Made by a program: the position numbers and the translations under genes
Origin: JBGPGW01 sp046349515
GTDB taxonomy: Bacteria; Pseudomonadota; Alphaproteobacteria; CADEGL01
Direction: 5' to 3'
DNA: 64,000 nt
Assembly: GCA_046349515.1 (NCBI GenBank)
Contig: JAXMCE010000001.1
Location: 310,001-374,000, forward strand
Shown: positions 1-7,696 of the stretch, one piece after another
How positions within the stretch are numbered: the first letter of the stretch is position 1
Layout: the number at the start of each line of letters is the position of its first letter
The notes under the pieces: generated by a model
What the model saw: the letters and a program-made list of their open reading frames with translations, nothing else
Told to the model about the DNA's origin: nothing
The model's database searches: none

Positions 1-1238
1 GCGAAGGCGGCGGAGGGGGCGGTCGGCGTGAGGATCACATCGACGCCCTTGAACGCCTCGGTGAAGTCGCGCGCGATGAGGGCGCGCACGCGCTGCGCCT
101 TCAAGTAATAGGCATCGTAGTAGCCGGCCGAGAGCACGTAGGTGCCGATCATCACGCGCCGGCGCACTTCCGAGCCGAAGCCCGCGGCGCGCGTGCGTTC
201 GTACATGTCCTCGAGCGTCTCGCCCTCGACGCGGAGGCCATAGCGCACGCCGTCGTAGCGCGCGAGGTTCGAGGACGCCTCCGCCGGCGCGATGATGTAA
301 TAGGTGGGCAGCGCGTATTTCGTGTGGGGAAGGCTGATCTCGCGCGTCTCGGCGCCCGCGGCCTTGAGCCAATCCGCTCCCTGCTGCCACAGCCGCTCGA
401 TCTCCGCGGGCATGCCATCGACCCGGTATTCCTTGGGGATGCCGACCTTGAGCCCCTTGATGCCGCGGCCGAGCGCTGCCTCGTAATCCGGCACCGGCCG
501 GTCGACGGACGTCGAGTCCTTGGGATCGTGGCCCGCCATGGCGCGCAAGAGGACCGCCGAATCACGCACCGTGCGCGCGAACGGCCCTGCCTGGTCGAGC
601 GAAGAGGCGAACGCGACGATGCCCCAGCGCGAGCAGCGCCCGTAGGTGGGCTTCAACCCCACGATGCCGCAGAACCCGGCCGGTTGGCGGATGGAGCCGC
701 CCGTGTCCGTACCCGTAGCGCCGAGGCAAAGCCGCGCCGAGACGGCCGCTGCCGAGCCGCCCGAGGAGCCGCCCGGCACGAGCGGGCGATTGTCGCCGCG
801 CTTGCGCCACGGATTCTCGGCCGGGCCGTAGTAGCTCGTGGTGTTCGACGAGCCCATGGCGAACTCGTCGAGATTGGTCTTGCCGAGCAGCACCGCGCCC
901 GCGTTCCAGAGATTTCTCGTCACCGTCGATTCGTAGGGCGGCTTGAAACCGTCGAGGATGTGCGAGGCGGCCGTGGTGAGAATCCCTTCCGTGCAGAATA
1001 GGTCCTTGATCGCGAGCGGAATGCCCTCGAGCAGGCGCCCCTCGCCGCGCTGAAGCCGCGCGTCGGATTCGCCCGCCATGGCGCGTGCGCGCTCGGGCGT
1101 CTCGGTGATGAAGGCGTTGAGGTGCTTCGCCCCTTCGATCGCGCTGAGATGCGCGTCCGCAAGCTCCTTGGCCGAGAAGGATTTCTTGGCGAGGCCGTCG
1201 CGCGCCTCGGCGATGGTGAGGTCTGTCAGCGCGGCCAT
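1..1238 (-). CDS. gatA: Asp-tRNA(Asn)/Glu-tRNA(Gln) amidotransferase subunit A (3' end cut by window edge)
   Basis: This is the glutaminase-amidase subunit of the GatCAB complex, which releases ammonia from glutamine and passes it to GatB to correct mischarged Glu-tRNA(Gln) or Asp-tRNA(Asn). Translation of the minus strand from the ATG at 1238 gives an amidase-signature protein. It shows the catalytic lysine in AIKDLF (about residue 78), the cis-serine in PGGSSGGSAA (about 158) and the nucleophile in GTDTGGSIRQP (about 182). These spacings match the family. The frame is open to base 1, so about 410 residues are visible and the C-terminus lies outside. gatC sits 2 nt upstream on the same strand, so the two are co-transcribed. 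Only the missing 3' end is uncertain. Confidence 0.96.
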   Translation of the reverse strand, partial: MAALTDLTIAEARDGLAKKSFSAKELADAHLSAIEGAKHLNAFITETPERARAMAGESDARLQRGEGRLLEGIPLAIKDLFCTEGILTTAASHILDGFKPPYESTVTRNLWNAGAVLLGKTNLDEFAMGSSNTTSYYGPAENPWRKRGDNRPLVPGGSSGGSAAAVSARLCLGATGTDTGGSIRQPAGFCGIVGLKPTYGRCSRWGIVAFASSLDQAGPFARTVRDSAVLLRAMAGHDPKDSTSVDRPVPDYEAALGRGIKGLKVGIPKEYRVDGMPAEIERLWQQGADWLKAAGAETREISLPHTKYALPTYYIIAPAEASSNLARYDGVRYGLRVEGETLEDMYERTRAAGFGSEVRRRVMIGTYVLSAGYYDAYYLKAQRVRALIARDFTEAFKGVDVILTPTAPSAAF

Positions 1239-1240
1239 GG

Positions 1241-1528
1241 CTACTCCACGACCTTGGGCACGCCGAAATAGTCGTGCCGCGCCGCGGGCGCGTTGGCGAG
1301 CACCTTCTCCGGCACCCCGCCGTCGGTCACCTCGTCCTTCCGCTGCGGAAGCCTGACTTCGACGACGCTCGTCATGGGCTCGACGCCCTTGGTGTCGACT
1401 TCGTTCAGCTGCTCGATCCAGGCAAGGATCTGCTGGAGCTCCTTGGCCATGGGCTCGAGATCCTTCTCATCGATGCGGATGCGCGAAAGCCGCGCGATAT
1501 GCGCGACGGTAGCCTTGTCCAGCGCCAT
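1241..1528 (-). CDS. gatC: Asp-tRNA(Asn)/Glu-tRNA(Gln) amidotransferase subunit C
   Basis: This 95-residue protein is the small GatC subunit, which stabilises the GatA-GatB assembly. The N-terminus (VAHIARLSRI, then a helix ending in QQILAWIEQLNEVD) and the central GVEPMTSV followed by LPQRKDEVTDG are the conserved GatC pattern. The C-terminus ends in HDYFGVPKVVE, also typical. Length is normal for the family. It is the first gene of a gatC-gatA pair with only 2 nt between the stop and the gatA start. The 149 bp upstream to the next gene are non-coding and must hold its promoter, but I see no clear boxes there. Confidence 0.96.
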   Translation of the reverse strand: MALDKATVAHIARLSRIRIDEKDLEPMAKELQQILAWIEQLNEVDTKGVEPMTSVVEVRLPQRKDEVTDGGVPEKVLANAPAARHDYFGVPKVVE

Positions 1529-1677
1529 GTCTGCTCCGTGACGGCGAGCGTGTGGGTCTCAACTCTTCCGAGGAGGCCGGAAGGTAACATCGGCCCAGGA
1601 GTCCGGCAAGGCGAAGCGGTACGCCAGTGCCATCGACGACACATCCGCGTTAACGTCGGTTATCAAACGCGCTGGAT

Positions 1678-2889
1678 TCACCGAGCCTCGAGAACCGCGC
1701 GGGCCGCCGCGACCCCGGTCCGGTAGGCCCCGTGCGCGGTCGAGAAATCGTGACGCGAACACGCCTCGCCCGCGAAAAAAAGACGTCCGTCCACCGGCGC
1801 CGCGAGCACCGCACGCGCATCCGACCGGGCGATCCGCGCGGCCGAGTAGGAGCCGCGGGCGAAGGGATCGCGGGCCCAGGCCGTGGCCATCATGGGCCGG
1901 AGGTGCTTGCGGATGGCGCTCCCGAGATGACCGGCGATCTGGTCGATGGCGAAGGCCGCGAAGCCGTCCGCGTCTTCGAGCGCCTCCGCGAACCGGCCGC
2001 CGAAATAACCGTCGATGATCGGACGGCCCAGGGGGCGGAGCGTATAGCTGCCCGTCTCGGTGCGATCGGTCGCGCCGACGAGGCGCGTGTCGGACGGGAG
2101 TCCCGCCTCGCCCTCGACGGCGAGGAACACCTTGTCCGCGACGCCCAAGGGGAGCGCGTCCGCAGCCTCGACCTTCGCGGGCAAGGCCGGCGTGAATCGC
2201 AGCGCGTCCGACGCGATGAGAGTGGTCGGGACCGTGACGATCGCGGCATCGGCCTCGATCGTGCCGCGCGCCGTCTCGATCCTGAGGCGCTTGCCACCGT
2301 GGTCGACGACGCGCGCGGGACAGTCGAGCGTGACATCGAGCCCCGCGGCATGAGCCTCGACCAAGGTGCCGTAGCCCTCGACGACGCGCCAGTTGACGTC
2401 CGTGTCGTGGTAGCGGCCGAGATCCTGGACCGAGAGACGGTCGAGCTCGACGCCGTTGATGTAGGTCGAGAGCGCGTTGAGGTAGCCGTTCCAGCGGTTG
2501 CCGGGTTCGAGGAAGTCGGATGCGGGCCGGTCGACGGACGCGGACGCGGCCGCATCAAGCCGCTCGCTCAAGCGCATCCAGGCACGGGCGAACGCGTCCT
2601 GGTCCGCTAAGGGATAGCCCGCCTCGATCGCAGGCCGCGACCAGGGCGGGGGCGAGCGATCGATGGTGAGGCCGAGTAAAGGCGCGATCCGGCTCCACTC
2701 ATTCTCCTCGGCCGAATGCAGCCAGCCGCAGCCGAGATCGAGCGGCACACTTCCCGCGTGCGCGGTCCAGGCACGGCCGCCGATGCGCGGGCGCGCCTCG
2801 AGCACGCGGACGGGCACGCGCGCATCGGCGAGCGTGCGCGCCGCAGCGACACCCGCCGCTCCCGCTCCGATCACCACCACATCCGGCAT
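1678..2889 (-). CDS. FAD-dependent amine oxidase family protein
   Basis: This 403-residue protein is a flavin-containing amine oxidase of the monoamine or polyamine oxidase superfamily. The N-terminus carries the dinucleotide fold VVIGAGAAGVAAA, with the ribose-binding acidic residue in VLEARPRIGGRA at about residues 29-40. The C-terminus has the second FAD-contact motif LFFAGEACSRHDFSTAHGA. There is no signal peptide, so it should be cytosolic. The amine substrate cannot be read from the sequence. It is divergent from ruvX (177 bp between starts) and shares a strand with gatCA but is probably separate from it. Desaturases of the same fold are an alternative, but the C-terminal motif favours amine oxidase. 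Confidence 0.85.
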   Translation of the reverse strand: MPDVVVIGAGAAGVAAARTLADARVPVRVLEARPRIGGRAWTAHAGSVPLDLGCGWLHSAEENEWSRIAPLLGLTIDRSPPPWSRPAIEAGYPLADQDAFARAWMRLSERLDAAASASVDRPASDFLEPGNRWNGYLNALSTYINGVELDRLSVQDLGRYHDTDVNWRVVEGYGTLVEAHAAGLDVTLDCPARVVDHGGKRLRIETARGTIEADAAIVTVPTTLIASDALRFTPALPAKVEAADALPLGVADKVFLAVEGEAGLPSDTRLVGATDRTETGSYTLRPLGRPIIDGYFGGRFAEALEDADGFAAFAIDQIAGHLGSAIRKHLRPMMATAWARDPFARGSYSAARIARSDARAVLAAPVDGRLFFAGEACSRHDFSTAHGAYRTGVAAARAVLEAR

Positions 2890-3066
2890 GGCGCTCCCGT
2901 TTCCTCATCCACGACGCGTATTGATCGACCCACGTTACGACATCGCATGGGCTCGTGTCTGGACGAGCGACGAAGATGGGCCGACCGTCGCGACTCTATA
3001 CCTCACGCGCCACCTTGCGCCGTGTCACTGCCCGGTCTATCCAGCCCCGATGGCGGTCTTCGACCC

Positions 3067-3537
3067 ATGCCGGTAGTCGATCTTCGGGAGCTCCGCGCGG
3101 CACTTCCCACGGGCCAGCGCGTGCTCGGCCTCGATCTCGGCGAGAAGACGATCGGCCTCGCGCTGTCGGATGCGACGCTCACCGTGGCGACGCCGGTCGA
3201 GGTCATCCGGCGCACGAAATTCACGGCGGACGTCGCGCGCCTGGCCGCGATCGTGCGCGAGCGCCAGGTCGGCGCCTTCGTCCTCGGTCTCCCCGTCAAC
3301 ATGGACGGCAGCGAGGGCCCGCGCTGCCAGTCGGTGCGCGCCTTCGCCGAGAACCTTCTCGCGAAGATCGACCTGCCGCTCGTCTTCTGGGACGAGCGGC
3401 TTTCGACCGCGGCCGTCGAGCGCATGCTGATCGAGGAAGCCGACATGAGCCGGCAGCGCCGGCGGGCGGTCGTCGACAAGGCCGCCGCGGCCTATATCCT
3501 CCAAGGCGCGCTCGACGCAGCGCGGCCGCGGTCCTGA
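3067..3537 (+). CDS. ruvX: RuvX/YqgF-family Holliday junction resolvase homologue
   Basis: This is a 156-residue RNase H-fold protein of the YqgF family, implicated in pre-16S rRNA 5' end processing and annotated as a putative Holliday junction resolvase. The family pattern is clear: VLGLDLGEKTIGLALSD with the first acidic residue, then FVLGLPVNMDG, then VFWDERLSTAAVERML and a terminal VVDKAAAAYILQGALD with the last aspartate. I place the start at the ATG at 3067, which gives the normal length. The frame is open further upstream but that extension has no homology signal. It ends 41 nt before pyrB on the same strand, with a 6-bp GC stem at about 3541-3560 between them. Confidence 0.93.
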   Translation: MPVVDLRELRAALPTGQRVLGLDLGEKTIGLALSDATLTVATPVEVIRRTKFTADVARLAAIVRERQVGAFVLGLPVNMDGSEGPRCQSVRAFAENLLAKIDLPLVFWDERLSTAAVERMLIEEADMSRQRRRAVVDKAAAAYILQGALDAARPRS

Positions 3538-3578
3538 ACCCTCGCCTGGCGCCGGGCGAGCGCGTATAGTTTCCGGCG

Positions 3579-4532
3579 ATGGTCGCATCCAACATCGGCT
3601 TTCCCCACCGGCACCTTCTTGGCATCGAGGGTCTGTCGCCGGAGGAGATCACCCTCCTCCTCGACCTCTCGGAAACCTATGTCGAGCACAACCGCCAGAA
3701 GGACAAGAAGCGCGCGGTGCTCTCCGGCCGCACCCTCATCAACTTGTTCTTCGAGACCTCGACCCGCACGCGCACCTCCTTCGAGCTCGCGGCCAAGCGC
3801 CTCGGCGCCGACGTCATCAACATCTCGGTCGGCGACAGCGCGATCAAGAAGGGCGAGACGCTGCTCGACACCGCGATGACCTTGAACGCCATGCACCCGG
3901 ACGTGCTCGTGGTGCGCCATCCCTTCTCGGGCGGCGTCAAGCTCCTCTCGGACAAGGTCAACTGCGCGGTGGTGAACGCGGGCGACGGCAGCCACGAGCA
4001 TCCGACCCAGGCGCTCCTCGACGCCCTCACCATCCGCCGGCGCCGCGGGCGCCTCGACGGGCTCCTCGTCGCCATCTGCGGCGATCTCGCGCACAGCCGC
4101 GTCGCGCGCTCGAACATCCACCTTTTCAACACCATGGGCGCCCGCGTGCGCGTCGTGGGCCCGCCGACCCTCGTGCCCGGCAATCTCGAGCGCCTCGGCG
4201 TCGAGGTCTTTCACGACATGCGCGAGGGACTCAAGGGCTGCGACATCGTCATGATGCTGCGCCTCCAGTCCGAGCGCATGAACGGCGCCTACGTGCCCTC
4301 CATCCGCGAGTACTTCCATTTCTGGGGCCTCGACTACGCGAAGCTCGAATCGGCCAAGCCCGATGCCCTCATCATGCATCCGGGGCCGATGAACCGCGGG
4401 GTCGAGATCGACACCGAAGTGGCCGACGACCTCGGGCGGAGCGTCATCCGCGAGCAGGTCGAGATGGGCGTCGCCGTGCGCATGGCCTGCCTCGAGGTCC
4501 TGACGCGCAACCAGAGCGAAGGCCGCGCATGA
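3579..4532 (+). CDS. pyrB: Aspartate carbamoyltransferase catalytic subunit
   Basis: This 317-residue ATCase condenses carbamoyl phosphate with aspartate in the second step of pyrimidine synthesis. The carbamoyl-phosphate loop FFETSTRTRTSFE is at about residues 50-62. The HPTQALLDALTI segment and the aspartate-binding MMLRLQSERM and HPGPMNRGVEI regions are all intact. It lies 41 nt after ruvX, and its stop overlaps the start of the dihydroorotase-like gene by 4 nt (ATGA). That coupling fits a PyrB-PyrC' holoenzyme of the kind known from Pseudomonas. No pyrI regulatory chain is present. Confidence 0.97.
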   Translation: MVASNIGFPHRHLLGIEGLSPEEITLLLDLSETYVEHNRQKDKKRAVLSGRTLINLFFETSTRTRTSFELAAKRLGADVINISVGDSAIKKGETLLDTAMTLNAMHPDVLVVRHPFSGGVKLLSDKVNCAVVNAGDGSHEHPTQALLDALTIRRRRGRLDGLLVAICGDLAHSRVARSNIHLFNTMGARVRVVGPPTLVPGNLERLGVEVFHDMREGLKGCDIVMMLRLQSERMNGAYVPSIREYFHFWGLDYAKLESAKPDALIMHPGPMNRGVEIDTEVADDLGRSVIREQVEMGVAVRMACLEVLTRNQSEGRA

Positions 4533-5872
4533 CGGCCGAGGGACGCAAGCTCGCCGAGGGGCGCAAGACCGCGGCCGGGCGCGTCGCCTACATCAACGCG
4601 CGCCTTCTCGATCCCGCGACCGGGCTCGACGAGCGGGGCGCGCTTCTCACCGACGGGCCGCTCATCGCCGATCTCGGTCCCGGGCTCTTCAGGGACGGCG
4701 TGCCCGAAGGCATCACCACGATCGATTGCGGCGGGCATTGCCTGGCCCCCGGCCTCGTCGACATGCGGGTGCAGCTCCGCGAGCCGGGCGAGGAGCACAA
4801 GGAGACGATCGAGACCGCGAGCCGCGCGGCAGCCGCCGGCGGCATCACCGCGATGGTGTGCCTCCCCAACACCGAGCCCCTCATCGACGACGTGGCGGTG
4901 CTCGAGTTCGTTGCGCGCCGCGCGCGCGAGGTGCGCCTCGTCAAGGTCTTCGCCTACGGCACCGTGACCAAGGGCCTGAAGGGCGAGGACCTGACGGAGA
5001 TGGGCCTCCTGGCCGAGGCGGGGGCGCTCGGCTTCACGGACGGCATCAAGGCGGTCGCGAATGCGCGGGTGATGCTGCGCGCCCTCTCCTACGCGCGCGG
5101 ATTCAATAAGGTGATCATCCAGCATCCGGAGGAGCCGCGCTTGGCCGAAGGCGGCGTCATGAACGCGGGCGAGATCGCCATGCGCCTCGGCCTCTCGGGC
5201 GTGCCTGCCGCGGCCGAGACCATCATGGTCGAGCGCGACCTTCAGCTCGTCGAGCTTTCGGGCGGGCGCTACCACGCGGCGCACCTTTCGACCGCGGCCG
5301 CGATCGAGCGCGTGAGGCGCGCCAAGGCCGCCGGCCTGCCCGTCACATGCGACACGGCGCCGCCATATTTTGCGCTTAATGAAACCGCGGTCGGCGACTA
5401 CAGGACCTTCGCCAAGCTTTCGCCGCCGCTCCGGAGCGAATCCGACCGCCGCGCGGTGGTCGAGGGCTTGAAGGACGGCACGATCGACGTCATCGCGAGC
5501 GACCATGCGCCCCATGACCAGGATTCGAAACGCCTGCCCTTCGCCCAGGCCGAGTTCGGCATCGTCGGGCTCGAGACCCTGCTTCCCATCGCGCTCGAGC
5601 TCTACCACAACCGCCATCTGCCGCTGCTGCAGGTGCTCCGCGCGATGACGACGAGGCCCGCAGAACTCCTGGGTCTGCCGCTCGGCCGGATCACGGTGGG
5701 TGCCGCCGCCGATCTCGTGCTGTTCGACCTCGACCGCCCGGGGCGGATCGAGATCGACCAGTTCCGCAGCAAGTCCAAGAACTCGCCCTTCGACGAGCGG
5801 CCGGTCGAGGGGCGCGTGCTCCGCACCATCGTCGACGGCCGCACGGTCTTCACCCTCGGCGGAGAGGCCTGA
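4529..5872 (+). CDS. pyrC: Dihydroorotase-like protein lacking the HxH metal motif (PyrC'-type)
   Basis: This 447-residue protein belongs to the class I dihydroorotase family of cyclic amidohydrolases. Active members carry DxHxH after strand 1. Here the matching segment reads LVDMRVQLREPG at about residues 73-84, so the two zinc-binding histidines are Arg and Gln. Other site positions persist: the histidine in IIQHPEE, the histidine in YHAAHLST and the aspartate in IASDHAPH. In Pseudomonas, homologues with lost histidines (PyrC') are inactive but required for ATCase assembly. I infer the same role here from the 4-nt overlap with pyrB. A working dihydroorotase would then be encoded elsewhere. 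The TGATG junction links it to plsY. Confidence 0.88.
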   Translation: MTAEGRKLAEGRKTAAGRVAYINARLLDPATGLDERGALLTDGPLIADLGPGLFRDGVPEGITTIDCGGHCLAPGLVDMRVQLREPGEEHKETIETASRAAAAGGITAMVCLPNTEPLIDDVAVLEFVARRAREVRLVKVFAYGTVTKGLKGEDLTEMGLLAEAGALGFTDGIKAVANARVMLRALSYARGFNKVIIQHPEEPRLAEGGVMNAGEIAMRLGLSGVPAAAETIMVERDLQLVELSGGRYHAAHLSTAAAIERVRRAKAAGLPVTCDTAPPYFALNETAVGDYRTFAKLSPPLRSESDRRAVVEGLKDGTIDVIASDHAPHDQDSKRLPFAQAEFGIVGLETLLPIALELYHNRHLPLLQVLRAMTTRPAELLGLPLGRITVGAAADLVLFDLDRPGRIEIDQFRSKSKNSPFDERPVEGRVLRTIVDGRTVFTLGGEA

Positions 5873-6504
5873 TGCCTGATTCGCTCAGCGCGATCGCGCT
5901 CAGCCCGTCCACCTACCTCGCGGCGCTCGGCGGCTATCTTCTGGGCTCGATCCCCTTCGGCCTCACCCTCACCTGGCTCGCGGGCGGGGGCGACATCCGC
6001 CGAATCGGCTCAGGCAATATCGGCGCCACCAACGTGCTGCGCACCGGCCGGAAGGATCTCGCGGCCTTGACGCTTCTCCTCGACGGCGCGAAGGGCGCGG
6101 CCGCCGTCCTCATCGCGAGCCGTTGGGGCCCCGACTTCGAGGTGCTGGCCGCCGCCGGCGCCATCCTCGGTCACATCGCGCCCGTCTGGCTGCGCTTTCG
6201 CGGCGGCAAGGGTGTCGCCACCGCGCTCGGCATCGCCCTTGCCCTCTCGTGGAAGGCCGGCTTGGTGATGGTGCTCATCTGGATCATCGTCGCGGCCGTG
6301 ACGCGCTACTCCTCCGTCGCCGGCATGGCTGCGATCGTCGCAGGACCGGGACTCTTCGGCGCCTTCGGCACGCACATGCAGAACGAGTTCGCCATCGCCA
6401 TGTGCGTCATCGTTCTCTTCAAGCACATGCCCAACGTCCGCCGCCTCCTCGAGCGCAAGGAGCCCAAGATCGGCGAGGGTGGAGCGAACGTCGCCGAATC
6501 CTGA
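5872..6504 (+). CDS. plsY: Acyl-phosphate glycerol-3-phosphate acyltransferase
   Basis: PlsY is the inner-membrane enzyme that moves an acyl group from acyl phosphate to glycerol-3-phosphate, the first acylation of phospholipid synthesis. The 210-residue product is hydrophobic with about five or more membrane segments. It carries the three family motifs: LLGSIPFGL near residue 22, GSGNIGATNVLR at about 46-57, and LRFRGGKGVATALG at about 107-120. The start ATG overlaps the pyrC' stop (TGATG). dprA follows with a 22-nt gap. Confidence 0.96.
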   Translation: MPDSLSAIALSPSTYLAALGGYLLGSIPFGLTLTWLAGGGDIRRIGSGNIGATNVLRTGRKDLAALTLLLDGAKGAAAVLIASRWGPDFEVLAAAGAILGHIAPVWLRFRGGKGVATALGIALALSWKAGLVMVLIWIIVAAVTRYSSVAGMAAIVAGPGLFGAFGTHMQNEFAIAMCVIVLFKHMPNVRRLLERKEPKIGEGGANVAES

Positions 6505-6526
6505 CCATGCGCGGCGCCACGCGCCC

Positions 6527-7642
6527 ATGAGCAAAACGTCGCCGCCCGAGACCGAACGCCGGGCACGCCTCCGCCTCATCCGCAGCGAGAATGTCGGCCC
6601 CGTCACCTTCCGCCGCCTCATCGAGCATTGCGGCTCGGCCGAACGGGTGATCGAGGCGTTGCCCGAGCTTGCGCGGCGCGGCGGGCGACGGGCGCCCATC
6701 CGCCCGGCGAGCGAAGCGGCGATCGATGGGGAGTTCGCCGCACTCGAGCGTTTAGGCGCACGGCTCATCGTCTGGGGCGATCCGGACTATCCCCCGCGCC
6801 TTGCCGCGATCGATGACGCGCCGCCCGCTTTCGCCGTGCTCGGCCACAAGGCGATGCTCGATCGGCCTTCGGTCGCGATCGTCGGCGCGCGCAATGCCTC
6901 GCTCAACGGACGGCGCTTCGCGCGCGAGCTTGCCGCCGCGCTCGGTGCGGCGGGTCTCACCATCGTCTCCGGCCTCGCACGCGGCATCGACACGGCCGCC
7001 CATGACGGCGCCGTCGCGACCGGCACGATTGCCGTGCTCGCGGGCGGCGTCGACGTCGTCTATCCGGAGGAGAATCGCGCGCTCTACGGCCAGGTCGCCG
7101 AGACCGGCGCGGTCGTGAGCGAGATGCCGCCGGGGACCCAGCCGCTCGCCCGCCACTTCCCCCAGCGCAACCGGATCATCGCGGGCCTGGCGCTCGGCAC
7201 CATCGTGGTCGAGGCCGCCCTCAAATCCGGATCGCTCATCACCGCCCGGCAAGCGCTCGACCAGGGGCGCGAGGTCTTCGCCGTCCCTGGCTCGCCCCTC
7301 GACCCGCGGGCGCGGGGGGCGAACGACCTCCTCCGCCAAGGGGCGATCCTCGTCGAGGGGCCGGACGACGTGCTGGGCGCCCTCGGCCCGGAACGGCTTC
7401 CAAGGCGCCTGGATACCGCGCCAAACGGTACCGGAGGACGCGAAATCGCCCCCGTCCGTCAAGAAGACCTTACACCAGCCCGTCGTAAGGTACTGGAATC
7501 CTTGAGTCCTTCACCCTTGCCCGTTGACGAAATCGTCCGGCGGTGCCAAGTGTCACCCGCTACCGTCTCGCTGGTCCTCCTGGAACTGGAGCTCGCGGGC
7601 CGCTTAGCGAGGCATCCGGGCAATCAGGTATCCAGGCTTTAA
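6527..7642 (+). CDS. dprA: DNA-processing protein DprA (Smf)
   Basis: DprA binds incoming single-stranded DNA and loads RecA during natural transformation. The 371-residue product has an N-terminal HhH/SAM-like region (RLIRSENVGPVTFRRLIEHCG). A Rossmann core follows, with VAIVGARNAS, VSGLARGIDTAAHDGA, PRNRIIAG-like QRNRIIAGLA and EAALKSGSLITARQALDQG. A C-terminal winged-helix domain ends the protein (about residues 310-371). I chose the ATG at 6527 because it follows the plsY stop by 22 nt. The frame extends into plsY, but that extension has no homology signal. No other competence genes are present in the window. Confidence 0.95.
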   Translation: MSKTSPPETERRARLRLIRSENVGPVTFRRLIEHCGSAERVIEALPELARRGGRRAPIRPASEAAIDGEFAALERLGARLIVWGDPDYPPRLAAIDDAPPAFAVLGHKAMLDRPSVAIVGARNASLNGRRFARELAAALGAAGLTIVSGLARGIDTAAHDGAVATGTIAVLAGGVDVVYPEENRALYGQVAETGAVVSEMPPGTQPLARHFPQRNRIIAGLALGTIVVEAALKSGSLITARQALDQGREVFAVPGSPLDPRARGANDLLRQGAILVEGPDDVLGALGPERLPRRLDTAPNGTGGREIAPVRQEDLTPARRKVLESLSPSPLPVDEIVRRCQVSPATVSLVLLELELAGRLARHPGNQVSRL

Positions 7643-7696
7643 CTATTTGAAAACCTTTGTGGATACCATCCGCTGCCACCGCTGGAACGGGTGAGC

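Noticed and set aside
2716..3066. N-terminal extension of ruvX to give a 273-residue protein
   Set aside because: The extension has no homology and overlaps the divergent amine oxidase gene. The ATG at 3067 gives the normal family length.
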